Assembly (NCBI GenBank): GCA_032717465.1
Contig: CM064664.1
Span: 3,718,969 to 3,782,968 of the forward strand
Origin: Coenobita brevimanus
Lineage: Eukaryota > Arthropoda > Malacostraca > Decapoda > Coenobitidae
Direction of reading: 5' to 3'
DNA: 64,000 bases
Shown here: positions 12,841 to 22,656 of the stretch, piece after piece
Position numbering within the stretch: the stretch's first letter is position 1
How the letters are laid out: every line of letters starts with the position of its first letter
Translations under genes and position numbers: made by a program
The notes under the pieces: model-generated
What the model was told of the DNA's origin: nothing
The model's database searches: none
What the model saw: the letters and a program-made list of their open reading frames with translations, nothing else

Positions 12841-14590
12841 AACTGTCATTAGTTAACTATGTCACATGCAATCCTGAATCTGCAATTTAATACTGCATGG
12901 TCGATTTTGCCGAATGAAGGGTGATACATTATATTGTCGATCATTTTCTTGCTTAGTAAGTATAAGATCTAGTACTAATGGATCATCAAGTCCTGATTTT
13001 CTGGTGTTTTCCTGTACATGTTGTGTTAGGAAAAAACTCCTGCACGAGGTCCAGTAGCTTTTGGTCCCAACAGCTTTATCTTACATTTAGAGTATTCCAG
13101 TTTGTTTGTATTGAAATCTTCAGTTAATATAATTCTCCCAGATTTCTCGTCCATTCTATGTAGTAATGCTCTTAAACTCTGAATTGTACTCTCTGCCAGG
13201 TCTTTACATTCGCCTCTTTCCCAAGAGTTTGTTCTGGGTGGCATGTAAAAATTTGCCACAATTAATATCCCTTCAGATGTTGTAATCTCTACTGCAATCA
13301 GTTCTACTTGTGAGGGTATATCCAGTTCTGTTTCTTTGAACTGTAGATTTTCCTTTGTTAATATTATAATTCCTCCTGTTTTTTTTTAAATTCCTATCTC
13401 TTTTCTAAATACTGTGTTCCTCTAAGTTTAGGGTATTGTTTGATATCTTTTGGGTTAATTTTGTTTCAGTTAGGCAAATATGTGGTTCCTTTTCTTTCGT
13501 ATACTCTTTCATCTCTAATAATTTTGATACTATTCCGTCTACATTTGAGTATATCAACTTAATCATCTTCTGTAGGCCTACATACTTGCCACAGATTGAG
13601 TCTGTTACTTTTTTTTTTTATTCCCTTCTGGTTATGTACCACTTTCGTACCTGCAATCCAATTACTTTGTTTAAAAAAATACTGTTCTCTTCCACTGATT
13701 TTTCCTCGTTTTTTGTTTTTGCTTCCTCCCTCTTCTCCTTTAGTGTACCATATTCCTCTTGAGTCAGGCATGTATTTATCCATACTTTTTTGAATTCCTT
13801 ATTTTCCATGAGTTTGCTGGCATTGTATAATATTTCCTCTACTGTGTTTGCACTCTGGAATGTTACTTTCAGAGGCCTTGACTTCTCTCGTTCTCACAGA
13901 TATCCTTTTATACTTGCTGCAATATGTTCTTTATATTTTCCTTTTTTTTTTTTGTCCCTTAAGATTCTGTTTTTTATTTCATCTTCACCTATGCCATTAA
14001 TTACCATGGGTTTGTTAATTTTGCAGTTTCCCTGACTGATTTTGGGTTATTCTTTATTAATTCTTTCACTTCCATTCTTACCCTTTTTTTTTTCTTCTAC
14101 CCTTGTATTTAAATCATTATTTACTTTCATCATTTCAGCATACGTAGTTTGTATCTTTCCTTAGTAGTTTCTCATCATTTCATTTACTCGTTATAATCTC
14201 TTCAGTGTTGCTACTTTGGTCTATCAGACTGCTTGCTTACCTGATTTTCTCCATATCATTTCTGAAGTCATCGATAATTTTCTCATGGTTAACAACTGTG
14301 CATCCTATTTCACTAGCCTTTGTTCTCAGTGAATTTACCTTAGCTGATAGTTCATCTATTGTGGCTTTTGTTTATTTCATTTATTAATTCTTCATTTTTT
14401 TCACATCTGACTGTACCTTATTCTTGATTTCTTTAATTTCCATTTGAAAAGATCTTTCTATCTTACTCTTTCGGCTATTTTATCGTAGGTTGAGTTTTCA
14501 ACCAGGTCTAGGTAGAAGTCACCATCCTGCTTTTTACCTTTGTCTCTTTTCTCAACACCTTCTTAAGGCATCTTTCCAAAATAAGCCATC
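12765..14590 (-). pseudogene. CR1-A endonuclease and ORF1 remnants
   Basis: The 12765-13440 part is a minus-strand endonuclease matching copy B (NFYMPPRTNSWERGE, LTEDFNTN). The 13441-14590 part is the ORF1 equivalent, with coiled-coil-like and basic segments matching 27400-28340 of copy B, including CLTQEEYGTLKEKREEAKTK. T-rich runs and frameshifts interrupt both. At the 5' side a stretch corresponding to the start of copy B ORF1 is recognisable at about 14490-14560. Confidence 0.75.
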
Positions 14591-14820
14591 TTAAAGAAAA
14601 GATCTCTATTTACAGCTTTTGCATCACTCTGTTGTCTGCTAACCTTGGTGTTGTCCAGCTGACGTAAGGAAATTCACAGTCCTTGACACTGACATACTTG
14701 ATTTAGTTTATACTTCTTTGTTATTTCTTGTTTTACCAAGTTGAATCATCACCTACATTAGCCTGATACAAGCTTGACACATAAATAGATATAATTTAGG
14801 TATCCCCAGAGCGGCGCGAG

Positions 14821-14835
14821 CGCGCGCGCGTGTGC

Positions 14836-14903
<68 letters not shown>

Positions 14904-14935
14904 GTGTGTGTGTGTGTGCGTGTGTGTGTGTGTGC

Positions 14936-14983
<48 letters not shown>
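14821..14983. repeat. (GT)n array with CG/GC variants
   Basis: About 160 bases of GT/GC dinucleotides, starting with a CG-rich block that could favour Z-DNA, then nearly pure GT. It does not directly abut a recognised LINE 3' end, unlike the arrays at 2239, 30101 and 46662. Confidence 0.95.
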
Positions 14984-14986
<3 letters not shown>

Positions 14987-15324
14987 GGTTTTCACTTGCA
15001 TCTGATAATAATAAACCCACATATTATATTAATCAAGAAACCTCATTCTGACTATGTTATATTCAACAAATCCGCTTGGGCTTCCGTGTCATTTAATCAT
15101 ATATGTTCCAAGTGACCCAACATTAAAATAAATAAAACAAAGATTCTGGGTGTGGTCATTCGGGAGGGTCATGCTGTAGTTATCATATATTATTTTCAGT
15201 GATCATTTGCAAACTGCTATAGGACATAGGGTATTGGCCTTACGCTTTGCCAATCTCATTTTATAAGGAATTACATGGGCCAATAAGGACAGCTGGATTT
15301 TTAACCACACCAAAAATACGTGAA
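14984..15324. other. Non-coding DNA, nothing recognised
   Basis: Sequence between a GT array and the right copy of the inverted repeat. No coding or structured signal was seen. Confidence 0.5.
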
Positions 15325-15755
15325 CATTGCAAACTACCAAAAACTGAACATGCTGCCTGTTCGAAGTAGTTTACGTGAACGTCCACTGTGTGGGCCATCA
15401 TGACATAGCTTGTACAATATACATGTATAACGGATTGATTGCATAAATCTGTGCTATAGTATAACTGTTAGTAAAATGATCACAAGGAATCCGGTACGCT
15501 ATCATTACAAACTGATGCTCCTACACCATAATATTGTAATGAACGTTAAAATAACATTGTTTTCACCTGGAGGAAATATTGTTATTCATGCACTATGGAT
15601 TCCAAATTACAGTAATATAATACTTCAGTGATAATCTTTACATGGTGTTTCAGGTTCCACTCCCAAAACATAGTCATATATAATATAATTATACTATATG
15701 CTATAAACTTAAAAATCAAACATGATAAATACTGAGGTGTGTGTCATCAAGTGTT
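15325..15755 (-). repeat. Dispersed repeat, right copy of an inverted pair
   Basis: Reverse-complement partner of 346-778. It ends (plus strand) in the complement of the start of the left copy, at GTGTGTGTCATCAAGTGTT. Homology stops at the same end in both copies, so this edge is probably a true element boundary. Confidence 0.7.
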
Positions 15756-17591
15756 GCCACAATATGCTCCATAATATATTTTGAGAGTTCATAAAGGCTG
15801 TTTGTATTTTTTATAAGAAATGATTGTTCATCAGTATGTTAACTTTAATTATTGACATAACTGGAGGAACAGGAACCACTACTGTACAGTGGCGCTATAA
15901 CGCACCAGCGTAGCTATGGGGATTGGAGTGTCAGCGGCAACCTCCCCTCTATCTGGTATCCGCCACTGAGCACATGTTTACCTTTAATATTAACGAAAAC
16001 ATCATTGTGGGTATGGCTACCCCATGACTGTTACTGAAACGTAGACTATACCAATAAGTATTGGTTATTGGTTAACGTAATCCGTAATGGAGCTGGTTAT
16101 GCATTGCACTTGTATTTTGATATAGTATTAAATTTAAGGTAAACATGTTACATGCAGCGTCATTGCTCATTAGCACAAACTGAAAATGTGTGTTTGTCTC
16201 CTGATAGGCAGCTGAGGAGTTGAGAGTCAAGGTGGTGGAGCAGGTTGCATGTTGTCTGTTAACGAGGGACGCGGTAGCCTACGTTCGGTGTAAAGTGTGT
16301 AATCGGTTGTCTATAAAAAGAATTAATAAAAATTACTGTAGGTTTATTTTAATTAGGACACAGGATATCACTGAAACTTAATGAATATACTGTATTGGCT
16401 GAGAATGTATAACTGTTAGAGTAAATGACTGAACCCCACCCTCACCCTCCATCCCTTCACCTGCCAAACTCCCACTCACTCCCATACTCCCCCCTTCCCC
16501 TTGCCAAGGGAGGATGTAAATTTATGAATTAAAAATGCTTGATATTACGTGAAAATAGAGACAAGGAATTGACTTGTGAAAATAAAGTAGTAAGTTTTGC
16601 TTTATCTGGCTTACTTCGCCGATTCTCTAATGACGAGAATTTATAAACTTTCTCAGCAGTACACAGCAGAGCCTAATTACTCACGAGTGCTGTTTGTTTG
16701 TACTGTTAACCTCTTGACAAAGTGACTCCACTCCTGACAATCAATAACTACTACTAATCATAATGAACAGGTTCTTGCCAGTGCTTAACTCCTGGCTGGC
16801 ACAACGGATATAAATTTGATACAAAAGAACTGGCCTAAGTACCAGTTATGAATAATGTAAGGAGTTTGTGCAAACTAGGAGCGGCAACTAAAGAAAGCTT
16901 AATGTGGAGAAATAAAACACGGGTCTAATTACATTAAGCTCAAAGAAAAGAACTGTAAATTTATTGATTACAGTAAAATAAATTTACGTTATGAGTCTCA
17001 AAACGAATTCAAAAGGGGAATTCCCGGTTACTAGGGCACACATGAATTCAGATAACAAAGAGAATATACTCACTCGCTCATTCAAAAGCTAATCAAACTT
17101 AAGCCTACAAAAAAAAACGAACAGAAATACTGGTCAGTGGAGGGGAGCCGAACGAAAGACTGGGCACCTGCGTGATGAACACCAAACAGTGCTATTTGCT
17201 GCAAACCCGCTTCGCCAATTCACTGTCTATGTGGAGATTCAGGAATTCGCTGTACAGTGGTGCTGTTCTACGCTGGTCACAAATGGTCCTATCCTCGAGG
17301 TGACTCAAAGCTGACTAAGTTCATACTAGGGAAGGGTAAGAAAGATGGCAGTGTTTGTCATAAATAGGCATGGCCTAACTTCAGTGGTCAACGGAAAGAG
17401 GGTGAACGATATAGAAACGCAATAAATCACTCAGTGAAAGCACTAATGTCATGCATAAGAATGGTCATTTGTGAATCAGTGACAAATGTTCTGAAAACCA
17501 TCCCGATCGAAGTGAATACAAGGATGGTTGAACTGGGTGATGCCCAACGGGAATTCCACTAGAGTTCGTGGTTTTCTCATTAAAGTACAAT
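15756..17591. other. Single-copy-looking DNA with a possible short exon
   Basis: No transposon protein was recognised here. At 16211-16381 a 56-codon open frame follows a pyrimidine-containing AG (TGTTTGTCTCCTGATAG); it reads AAEELRVKVVEQV and later AYVRCKVCNRL. It matches no family I know and may be chance. The rest is AT-rich with C-rich patches at 16435-16505. Confidence 0.35.
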
Positions 17592-17632
17592 GTCACGAAT
17601 TTGTATAAATACACTTCTGTGAATTCGTGACA
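17592..17632 (-). repeat. Palindromic TGTCACGAATT motif, possible LTR edge
   Basis: TGTCACGAATT and its inverse AATTCGTGACA sit about 20 bases apart. TG...CA ends of this kind occur at LTR retrotransposon edges, and a Gypsy integrase relic lies on the same strand at 21280-21900. No matching second LTR, primer binding site or target duplication was found. Confidence 0.3.
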
Positions 17633-17802
17633 TTACACCCCATCAAAATCAAATTTTTCTTCAGAAAAATATTACGATATACTGTACATACATATAAATC
17701 CTAACTCAGTCACAGAAGATTAACACTGTGGTGTGTGTACCATTCTGCTACAGGAGAAAATCACAGTCGCCCATGAGCATAAAAACCTCATATTTACATT
17801 AA

Positions 17803-18581
17803 CCTGCCCCATCCCTACCACTTTTCCACCACTGACTCCCCCCAATCCCGGCCATTTTTGGATTTTTTTTTTTTTTTTTGGATCAAACCTCCGCTTTTGG
17901 TGAGAAACATCGAAAATTCATAGAGAAATCGCTCACCTGAGGTTTAAAATACTCGATACAGGTAGGAGTACCTCCTTACCTTACTGGGTTTTCTAACAGG
18001 CTGGCACCAAAGAAAACGAGTTTATTTCTATGGGAAGATAACTATTTCACACCACTCATGAACGGTATTTTTTTATTTACTTGGTACGAATTTATATGTA
18101 GTATGAGAGTATAGTGGTTTTCAAACAGTAATATAGGCATTATAAGCATTGTTTCACTCACTAACTCATCACCATACCTGACCTTTTTTTGCCACATTAC
18201 CTGATCATCATTTCTGACTGTTTCTTCCTCTAATGCTATGTAAAGTTTGTCCTCCACATTGTCATTGATTTGGGAATCACTCTGGCCCTGACTTTCGTAC
18301 CGTGGCATGACATGGCTTTACTGGCCAGGTCACTGATAACAGGTGAATTGCTGAGACAATGGCATGCAGGGGGGGGGAGGAGGTCATGCTGGGTAAGGCA
18401 TTGTCCCTGCCTGGCATCTTGTAGAGGAAGGTGTCACGTGTATACGTACCAAAAATCACTCGCAAAAATTGAAAATTGTGCAAATTAGGGACCTTGCAAT
18501 TGATTCGCATTTATGTACGTTGACGGGATTGGCAGTGACAAAACGTGTGGACATTAAAGAACGTCAACGGGATGCCGCGGG
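17803..18581 (-). mobile_element. Short piggyBac derivative (MITE), minus orientation
   Basis: 779 bp flanked by TTAA on both sides (17799-17802 and 18582-18585), the piggyBac target signature. The left end starts CCTGCCCCATCCC and the right end in reverse complement starts CCCGCGGCATCCCG, like the full-size copy at 30170-34093. The minus strand keeps a short coding remnant (NDNVEDKLYIALEEETV) shared with the derivative at 59369-60121. The transposase core is missing, so it could move only with enzyme from a full-length relative. Confidence 0.88.
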
Positions 18582-18585
18582 TTAA

Positions 18586-19050
18586 TAAAAGCAAGCTTGA
18601 GGAAAAAACTCCGTGATGACTGTGAAAAATCCTGTATCCAGGTCAAACTAAGCAAAAATTCACTACATTTACATTAACAACTAATTGTTACGTAATGTTA
18701 TGTATGTAGTACACGATGTAGTTGTCACAGTTGTAGTGTAACTATGTGTAAAATATGAGGCAAATCAATATAAAATAGAGACGACGAGGCAGAGGAGAAG
18801 AGGCGGCAGTATGAGGCAGAGACGATCAGCTGATCTGCACGACAAAACTGCTACACCCGCCGGCTGTACCTGCGAAATCAATCTAGGTGGAGCATCAAAA
18901 GTGTCAGTGTGACAAACGATTTTTATTAGATTACAATTTCTCTCTTTGCTTAGTAGTCAGTACATATGCTACAAAAAGTACGCCCTAGGTGAAAAATTTA
19001 AGTGACAGCCAAAGCTTTGTACATTCGAGGTCGGCATTATTTTCTTATTG
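18586..19050. other. Non-coding DNA, nothing recognised
   Basis: Sequence between the piggyBac derivative and the region of the THAP exon. No domain-bearing frame was found. Confidence 0.45.
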
Positions 19051-19125
19051 GATACATCAGGACCCATATACATACAGGGTCTAACCATACCGACCCCAAA
19101 ACACGTCGCGTTTGTGCATGACGTC
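19051..19125 (-). repeat. Inverted flank of the THAP exon, left copy
   Basis: In reverse complement this reads TGACGTCA, then AGACCCTGTATGTATATGGG. The same arrangement occurs in plus orientation at 20850-20920. The core GACCCATATACATACAGGGTC is itself an imperfect palindrome. Confidence 0.55.
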
Positions 19126-19273
19126 ATGGTGAAGACACCAGGTGAGGTCTTCCGAGAAGGGGTTGCCATATAGTGAGAACTGAGAAGTAGACTCAGTTGC
19201 TCAGAGGTCACGGCGCCAAACAGGTCACCTCTGTCACCTGCACTTTATTCCATTGTATGTGCCCAGTGATATA

Positions 19274-19572
19274 ATGCCTACCAATTGTGCATTGTTTGGC
19301 TGTAACTCTTTACTGAAGAAAGGTGGGGATATAACTTTCCATATTTTCCCCAAAGATGAAGAGATTAGACGTAAGTGGATTCATCTGTGCAAGAGGAAAG
19401 ACACAATTAATCCGAATACTGCTCGCATCTGCAGCCTTCACTTTGATCAAAGTGCTTATAAAAGAAATCTAAAATATGAACTTCTCAAACTGCCTATTCC
19501 AAAAAATCAAATACGCTTTGAAGAGCACGCCCTGCCAACGGTGCATCTGCCATCAGCTTCATTAAATGTTAA
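19274..19572 (+). CDS. THAP-domain protein, first exon
   Basis: This encodes a THAP zinc-binding DNA-binding domain of about 85 residues at the extreme N-terminus. The start MPTNCALFGC is the usual THAP beginning (M-P-x-x-C), and an upstream in-frame Met at 19253 is less typical. Zinc ligands are the two Cys of CALFGC and the CSLH pair in ARICSLHF. The conserved Trp is in RRKWIHLCKR, and HALPTVHLP corresponds to the AVPTF box. The frame runs on into a CT repeat at 19586, so the true exon end is probably a donor near 19572 (GTTAAG). No downstream exons were found. It could be a host transcription regulator or the N-terminus of a THAP-bearing transposase. Confidence 0.75.
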
Positions 19573-19585
19573 GTCCCTTCCCCTT

Positions 19586-19606
19586 TCTCTCTCTCTCTCT
19601 CTCTCT
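19586..19606. repeat. (CT)n microsatellite
   Basis: Short CT run just downstream of the THAP exon, probably intronic. Confidence 0.9.
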
Positions 19607-20201
19607 GCGTAGGTGCATATCCCTGTATATGGTGAGCTTTGCTCTTTATAAGCTGTACAGTATATCTCCCCTCACGGGGTTAGTGCTTGCAGAAATGTGG
19701 AAAAGCACGTGGTGCATTGCATTTACCAGCGCAGGTAAAATAAATTGAGGCAACTGGCCACCGCACTAGTATGAGTTGCTAGTATTCATATTTACCCACC
19801 ATTATTTTGTTCTACCCACGTACTGTAGGTAACCATTACTGAGTACCCTAGCAAGAAAGCAGTAGTGTTGAAAATTAAGTACGGTATATCGCAGAATGTG
19901 TTTGTTTAAAGCAGGTTCGTAACGTAGTAATTCCATCTGGAAGCATTTGGCAAGAAGTATGTTATCATCCCCCCCCTTCCTTCCCTCCCTCCCTCCCTTC
20001 CAGGTTGCAAAAACAACGATGCCAGTTCGTTGGAAATGATTTATACAGCCACTTTTCGTTCTCAAAGAGTGAATAATTCGTAAAAACTATATAGCTTTTT
20101 ATGTACATGAAGCCATAAAGAGTATATGAAATACATTCACATATATTTAGTAGCTCGGATTAAGAGATTTGTTATTTATAATTATCGATTTGGTATCTAC
20201 G

Positions 20202-20203
<2 letters not shown>

Positions 20204-20248
<45 letters not shown>
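20204..20248. repeat. (CT)n microsatellite
   Basis: About 45 bases of pure CT. A CCTT/CCCT-rich stretch also lies at 19970-20002. Otherwise 19613-20849 holds nothing recognised. Confidence 0.95.
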
Positions 20249-20252
<4 letters not shown>

Positions 20253-20849
20253 ATATATGTGGAATATATACATTTGACATACTGTGGCTTAAAACCAGCA
20301 TAAAACCTAAGCCTTACCAACGGTAATTTAAAAGACAACTGGCAAGGCATTGTCAGTACTAATATATAGGCATGTGTCTCTTCCTACTGAAGTAATTAGC
20401 CTTTTTGTTCGATACCGAGTATTTTTCAGGATGTGGGTATTAAACAGAAATTTGGCTAACTCGACACGAAAGCTGCAGAGTAAGATGTCGAAGTTAAGGA
20501 AATGAAGCTTGCATAGTAACATTTAGTCAATACCGGTAGCAGTACCAATAAACATCCGGTATCATTTATAACATGATGATATCCATGTATCCTAATAAAT
20601 GTCACTATTAGAGTATATTGTGTCTATTTGTAAATCATGTACCTTTAAATATGAGAGGGGAGAGGTTAAACAATCATTTGAATTGAGGAAATGTGTGTGG
20701 GGAACAGAGCTGTGTAAAGGAAGCAAGGTGGGAGGGGTGGGTATGGAGGATGACAGAGAGCTGCACCTCACCGCAACTTGAGGCCTCCCTCTTAGGTCCC
20801 AAGGGAGATGGTGGGTGGGGAAAAATGGGGGGAGTGCCCTGTCTCAAGC

Positions 20850-20920
20850 GTGACGTCAGTAAATCTGCGTAGTGGAAAGGTGTGAGAAGACCCTATATGT
20901 ATATCGGTCTTGGGATACAT
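20850..20920 (+). repeat. Inverted flank of the THAP exon, right copy
   Basis: Plus-strand copy of the module seen inverted at 19051-19125: GTGACGTCAG, then AGACCCTATATGTATATCGG, then TTGGGATACAT. The two copies bracket the THAP exon at a distance of about 1.7 kb. Confidence 0.55.
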
Positions 20921-21058
20921 TATTAACCAGGAAAAGTAGTCCCAGGACAGATTCTCAAAGGACCCCTTAGTTTACTGGTTAAACATTAATTATTATTAAC
21001 CAGGGAACGTGGTCCCAGGACAGAATCTCAAAGGACCCTTATAGTTTACTGGTTAAAC
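20920..21058. repeat. Two tandem hairpin-ended units
   Basis: Two copies of a unit of about 65 bp lie about 75 bp apart. Each begins TTAACCAGG and ends CTGGTTAA, so each can fold on itself. The interior (GTCCCAGGACAGA, TCTCAAAGGACC) is almost identical between copies. Confidence 0.85.
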
Positions 21059-21279
21059 CTAACTCGACACTTACGATTAAATTGGCAAGCTGAAAACCCC
21101 TATGCAATCTGGGGCAGGTCACATTTTAACACCCAACGTGGGTGTGGACACTCATGTGGATAATGTGCATTCTCTGGGAATCCTCAGAGAGGCCCACAGC
21201 TAGAGACACCACAAGGTAATTCAAACACAGCCTCGGATTGTCTCTACGGGGGTCTTGAACTTTCCCCTTAATCTACGGT

Positions 21280-21900
21280 ACATATGTATGTACAGGCCTT
21301 GGACATAATGTGTCCTGTGGGGCCAACGGGCGAGACGTCAGGTCTGCACCCACATCACCACTGCCCTCTCAACTGACTCGGAGATTATGGGCATGGATTT
21401 AAATGGCACAGGAAGGACATTTCCCTGAATGGTGGTACGTTGACACACATTGCAGGAACGCACAAAGCTATCTATTTCTTGTCCTATTCCTAGTCAGAAA
21501 AAGTCAGCATGGATACTGCCCTGGGTTTTCCTTTTGCCCATGTGACCTCCTGAGGCTGAACAATGACCCCATTCTAACACTGTTTGGCGATACTTAGCGG
21601 GAAAGACAAACTGCAGTCGAACCTCACCCTGGGGTGTTTGTGACTCACAGTAGAGGCGTCCTTGTTTACGAAGGAACCTGGTTTGACCTCCCTGTGAATA
21701 CTTTATCACTATACCCTTTTGTTTTTTCCACGCAGCAACAAGTGTCAGATCAGACTGCTGTTCTTGGACAACATCTTGGCTACAAATCAGATCTTTCAGC
21801 GATGCAATGGTCACTGACGTGACACAGTTTGAAGCCTTGGCCATGGCTCATGTTACTGCAGCCGAAGTCTGAGTAGCGTCATCTATGGTGCAACTATACT
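21280..21900 (-). pseudogene. Gypsy/Ty3-type integrase relic
   Basis: Reading the minus strand from about 21850, the sequence gives the N-terminal zinc domain of a retroelement integrase. The two His are in WGHCSASGGHMGKRKT and the two Cys in FVRSCNVCQRT about 30 residues later, the HHCC pattern. The linker to the catalytic core (PVPFKSMPIISESVER) follows, then stops. The upstream segment KQKGIVIKYSQGGQTRFLRK is typical of the region between RNase H and integrase. Stops lie at about 21494 and beyond. No protease, RT or LTR was linked to it. Confidence 0.75.
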
Positions 21901-22346
21901 TGGCACTTGAAATGTTGCCTATAATAGGGTCAAACAAAGGTCCTGGCATGACAACTGCAAGTGTCGTACCAGTGTAAAATGGAGATGTAACCTGGAGCTT
22001 TGTCAGTTGGTAAATTATCTAGGATGGATTTTAAGTATCTTGTATGTATTCTAAAAGTGGACCAATTTTAGTAGAATAATTTTATGGTAATCAGTTGAAA
22101 AGCAATTCTGTAGCTGAATTTGAAGGAGCAAAGACGTGTAGATGGTTTGGCATGTGACAAGGCGCCAACATTCCAGAGGACTGAATGATGTACGAATGAA
22201 GATGATGGCTCATTCTATTAGGCATGCTGTTCTCCCAGTATCGAATATAGGTATTCCGTCCTTATTTATCCAACCTCATTCTATTTCTAAGTGGGGAAAG
22301 CGTTTGGGTGAATTATTACATTTTACTATTTTTGTGTTTCTTTCAG
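21901..22346. other. Presumed intron upstream of an IR exon
   Basis: No coding signal except the pyrimidine-rich tract TTTTTGTGTTTCTTTCAG ending at 22346, which forms a good splice acceptor for the next exon. Confidence 0.5.
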
Positions 22347-22533
22347 GAGTGCTCATATTAGTACCCCTCTGAACCTGCAGCTGATAATATCCCGGAACTT
22401 TGCTAAAGTAGATGGCACTTCCCCCTTGTATCTAGGCAAGGAAACCTTGATACATGGTTCGGTAGCCTGGCCAGTGCCTCATGATGCTCCCTACACACCT
22501 CAGATTGATAAATGTCTGAGAATTATATCGCAG
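22347..22533 (+). CDS. Ionotropic receptor (IR) exon, gene 1
   Basis: A 187-nt exon bounded by a strong acceptor (TTTCTTTCAG) and a GTCGGT donor, entering in the middle of a codon and leaving in phase 0. It encodes the distal part of the glutamate-receptor-like S2 ligand-binding lobe: YLGKETLIHGSVAWPVPHDA, then DKCLRII. In arthropod IRs this region carries a GWP-P--APY motif before GLY-KW and the last membrane helix. A matching exon of equal length and phase lies at 53877-54063 (29 of 62 residues identical by hand alignment). IRs are chemosensory cation channels of the dendritic membrane. No S1 or pore exon was found upstream; the likely C-terminal exon is at 46845. Family assignment is from remembered motifs. 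Confidence 0.68.
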
Positions 22534-22556
22534 GTCGGTATGACAATGTAATTTTT

Positions 22557-22656
22557 NNNNNNNNNNNNNNNNNNNNNNNNNNNNNNNNNNNNNNNNNNNN
22601 NNNNNNNNNNNNNNNNNNNNNNNNNNNNNNNNNNNNNNNNNNNNNNNNNNNNNNNN
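22557..22656. other. Assembly gap (100 N)
   Basis: Exactly 100 unknown bases, the conventional size for a gap of unknown length. It falls 23 bases after the IR exon and directly before the 3' part of a minus-strand LINE. Confidence 0.99.

Noticed and set aside
22557..22656. Low-complexity region
   Set aside because: Runs of N are an assembly gap, not sequence.
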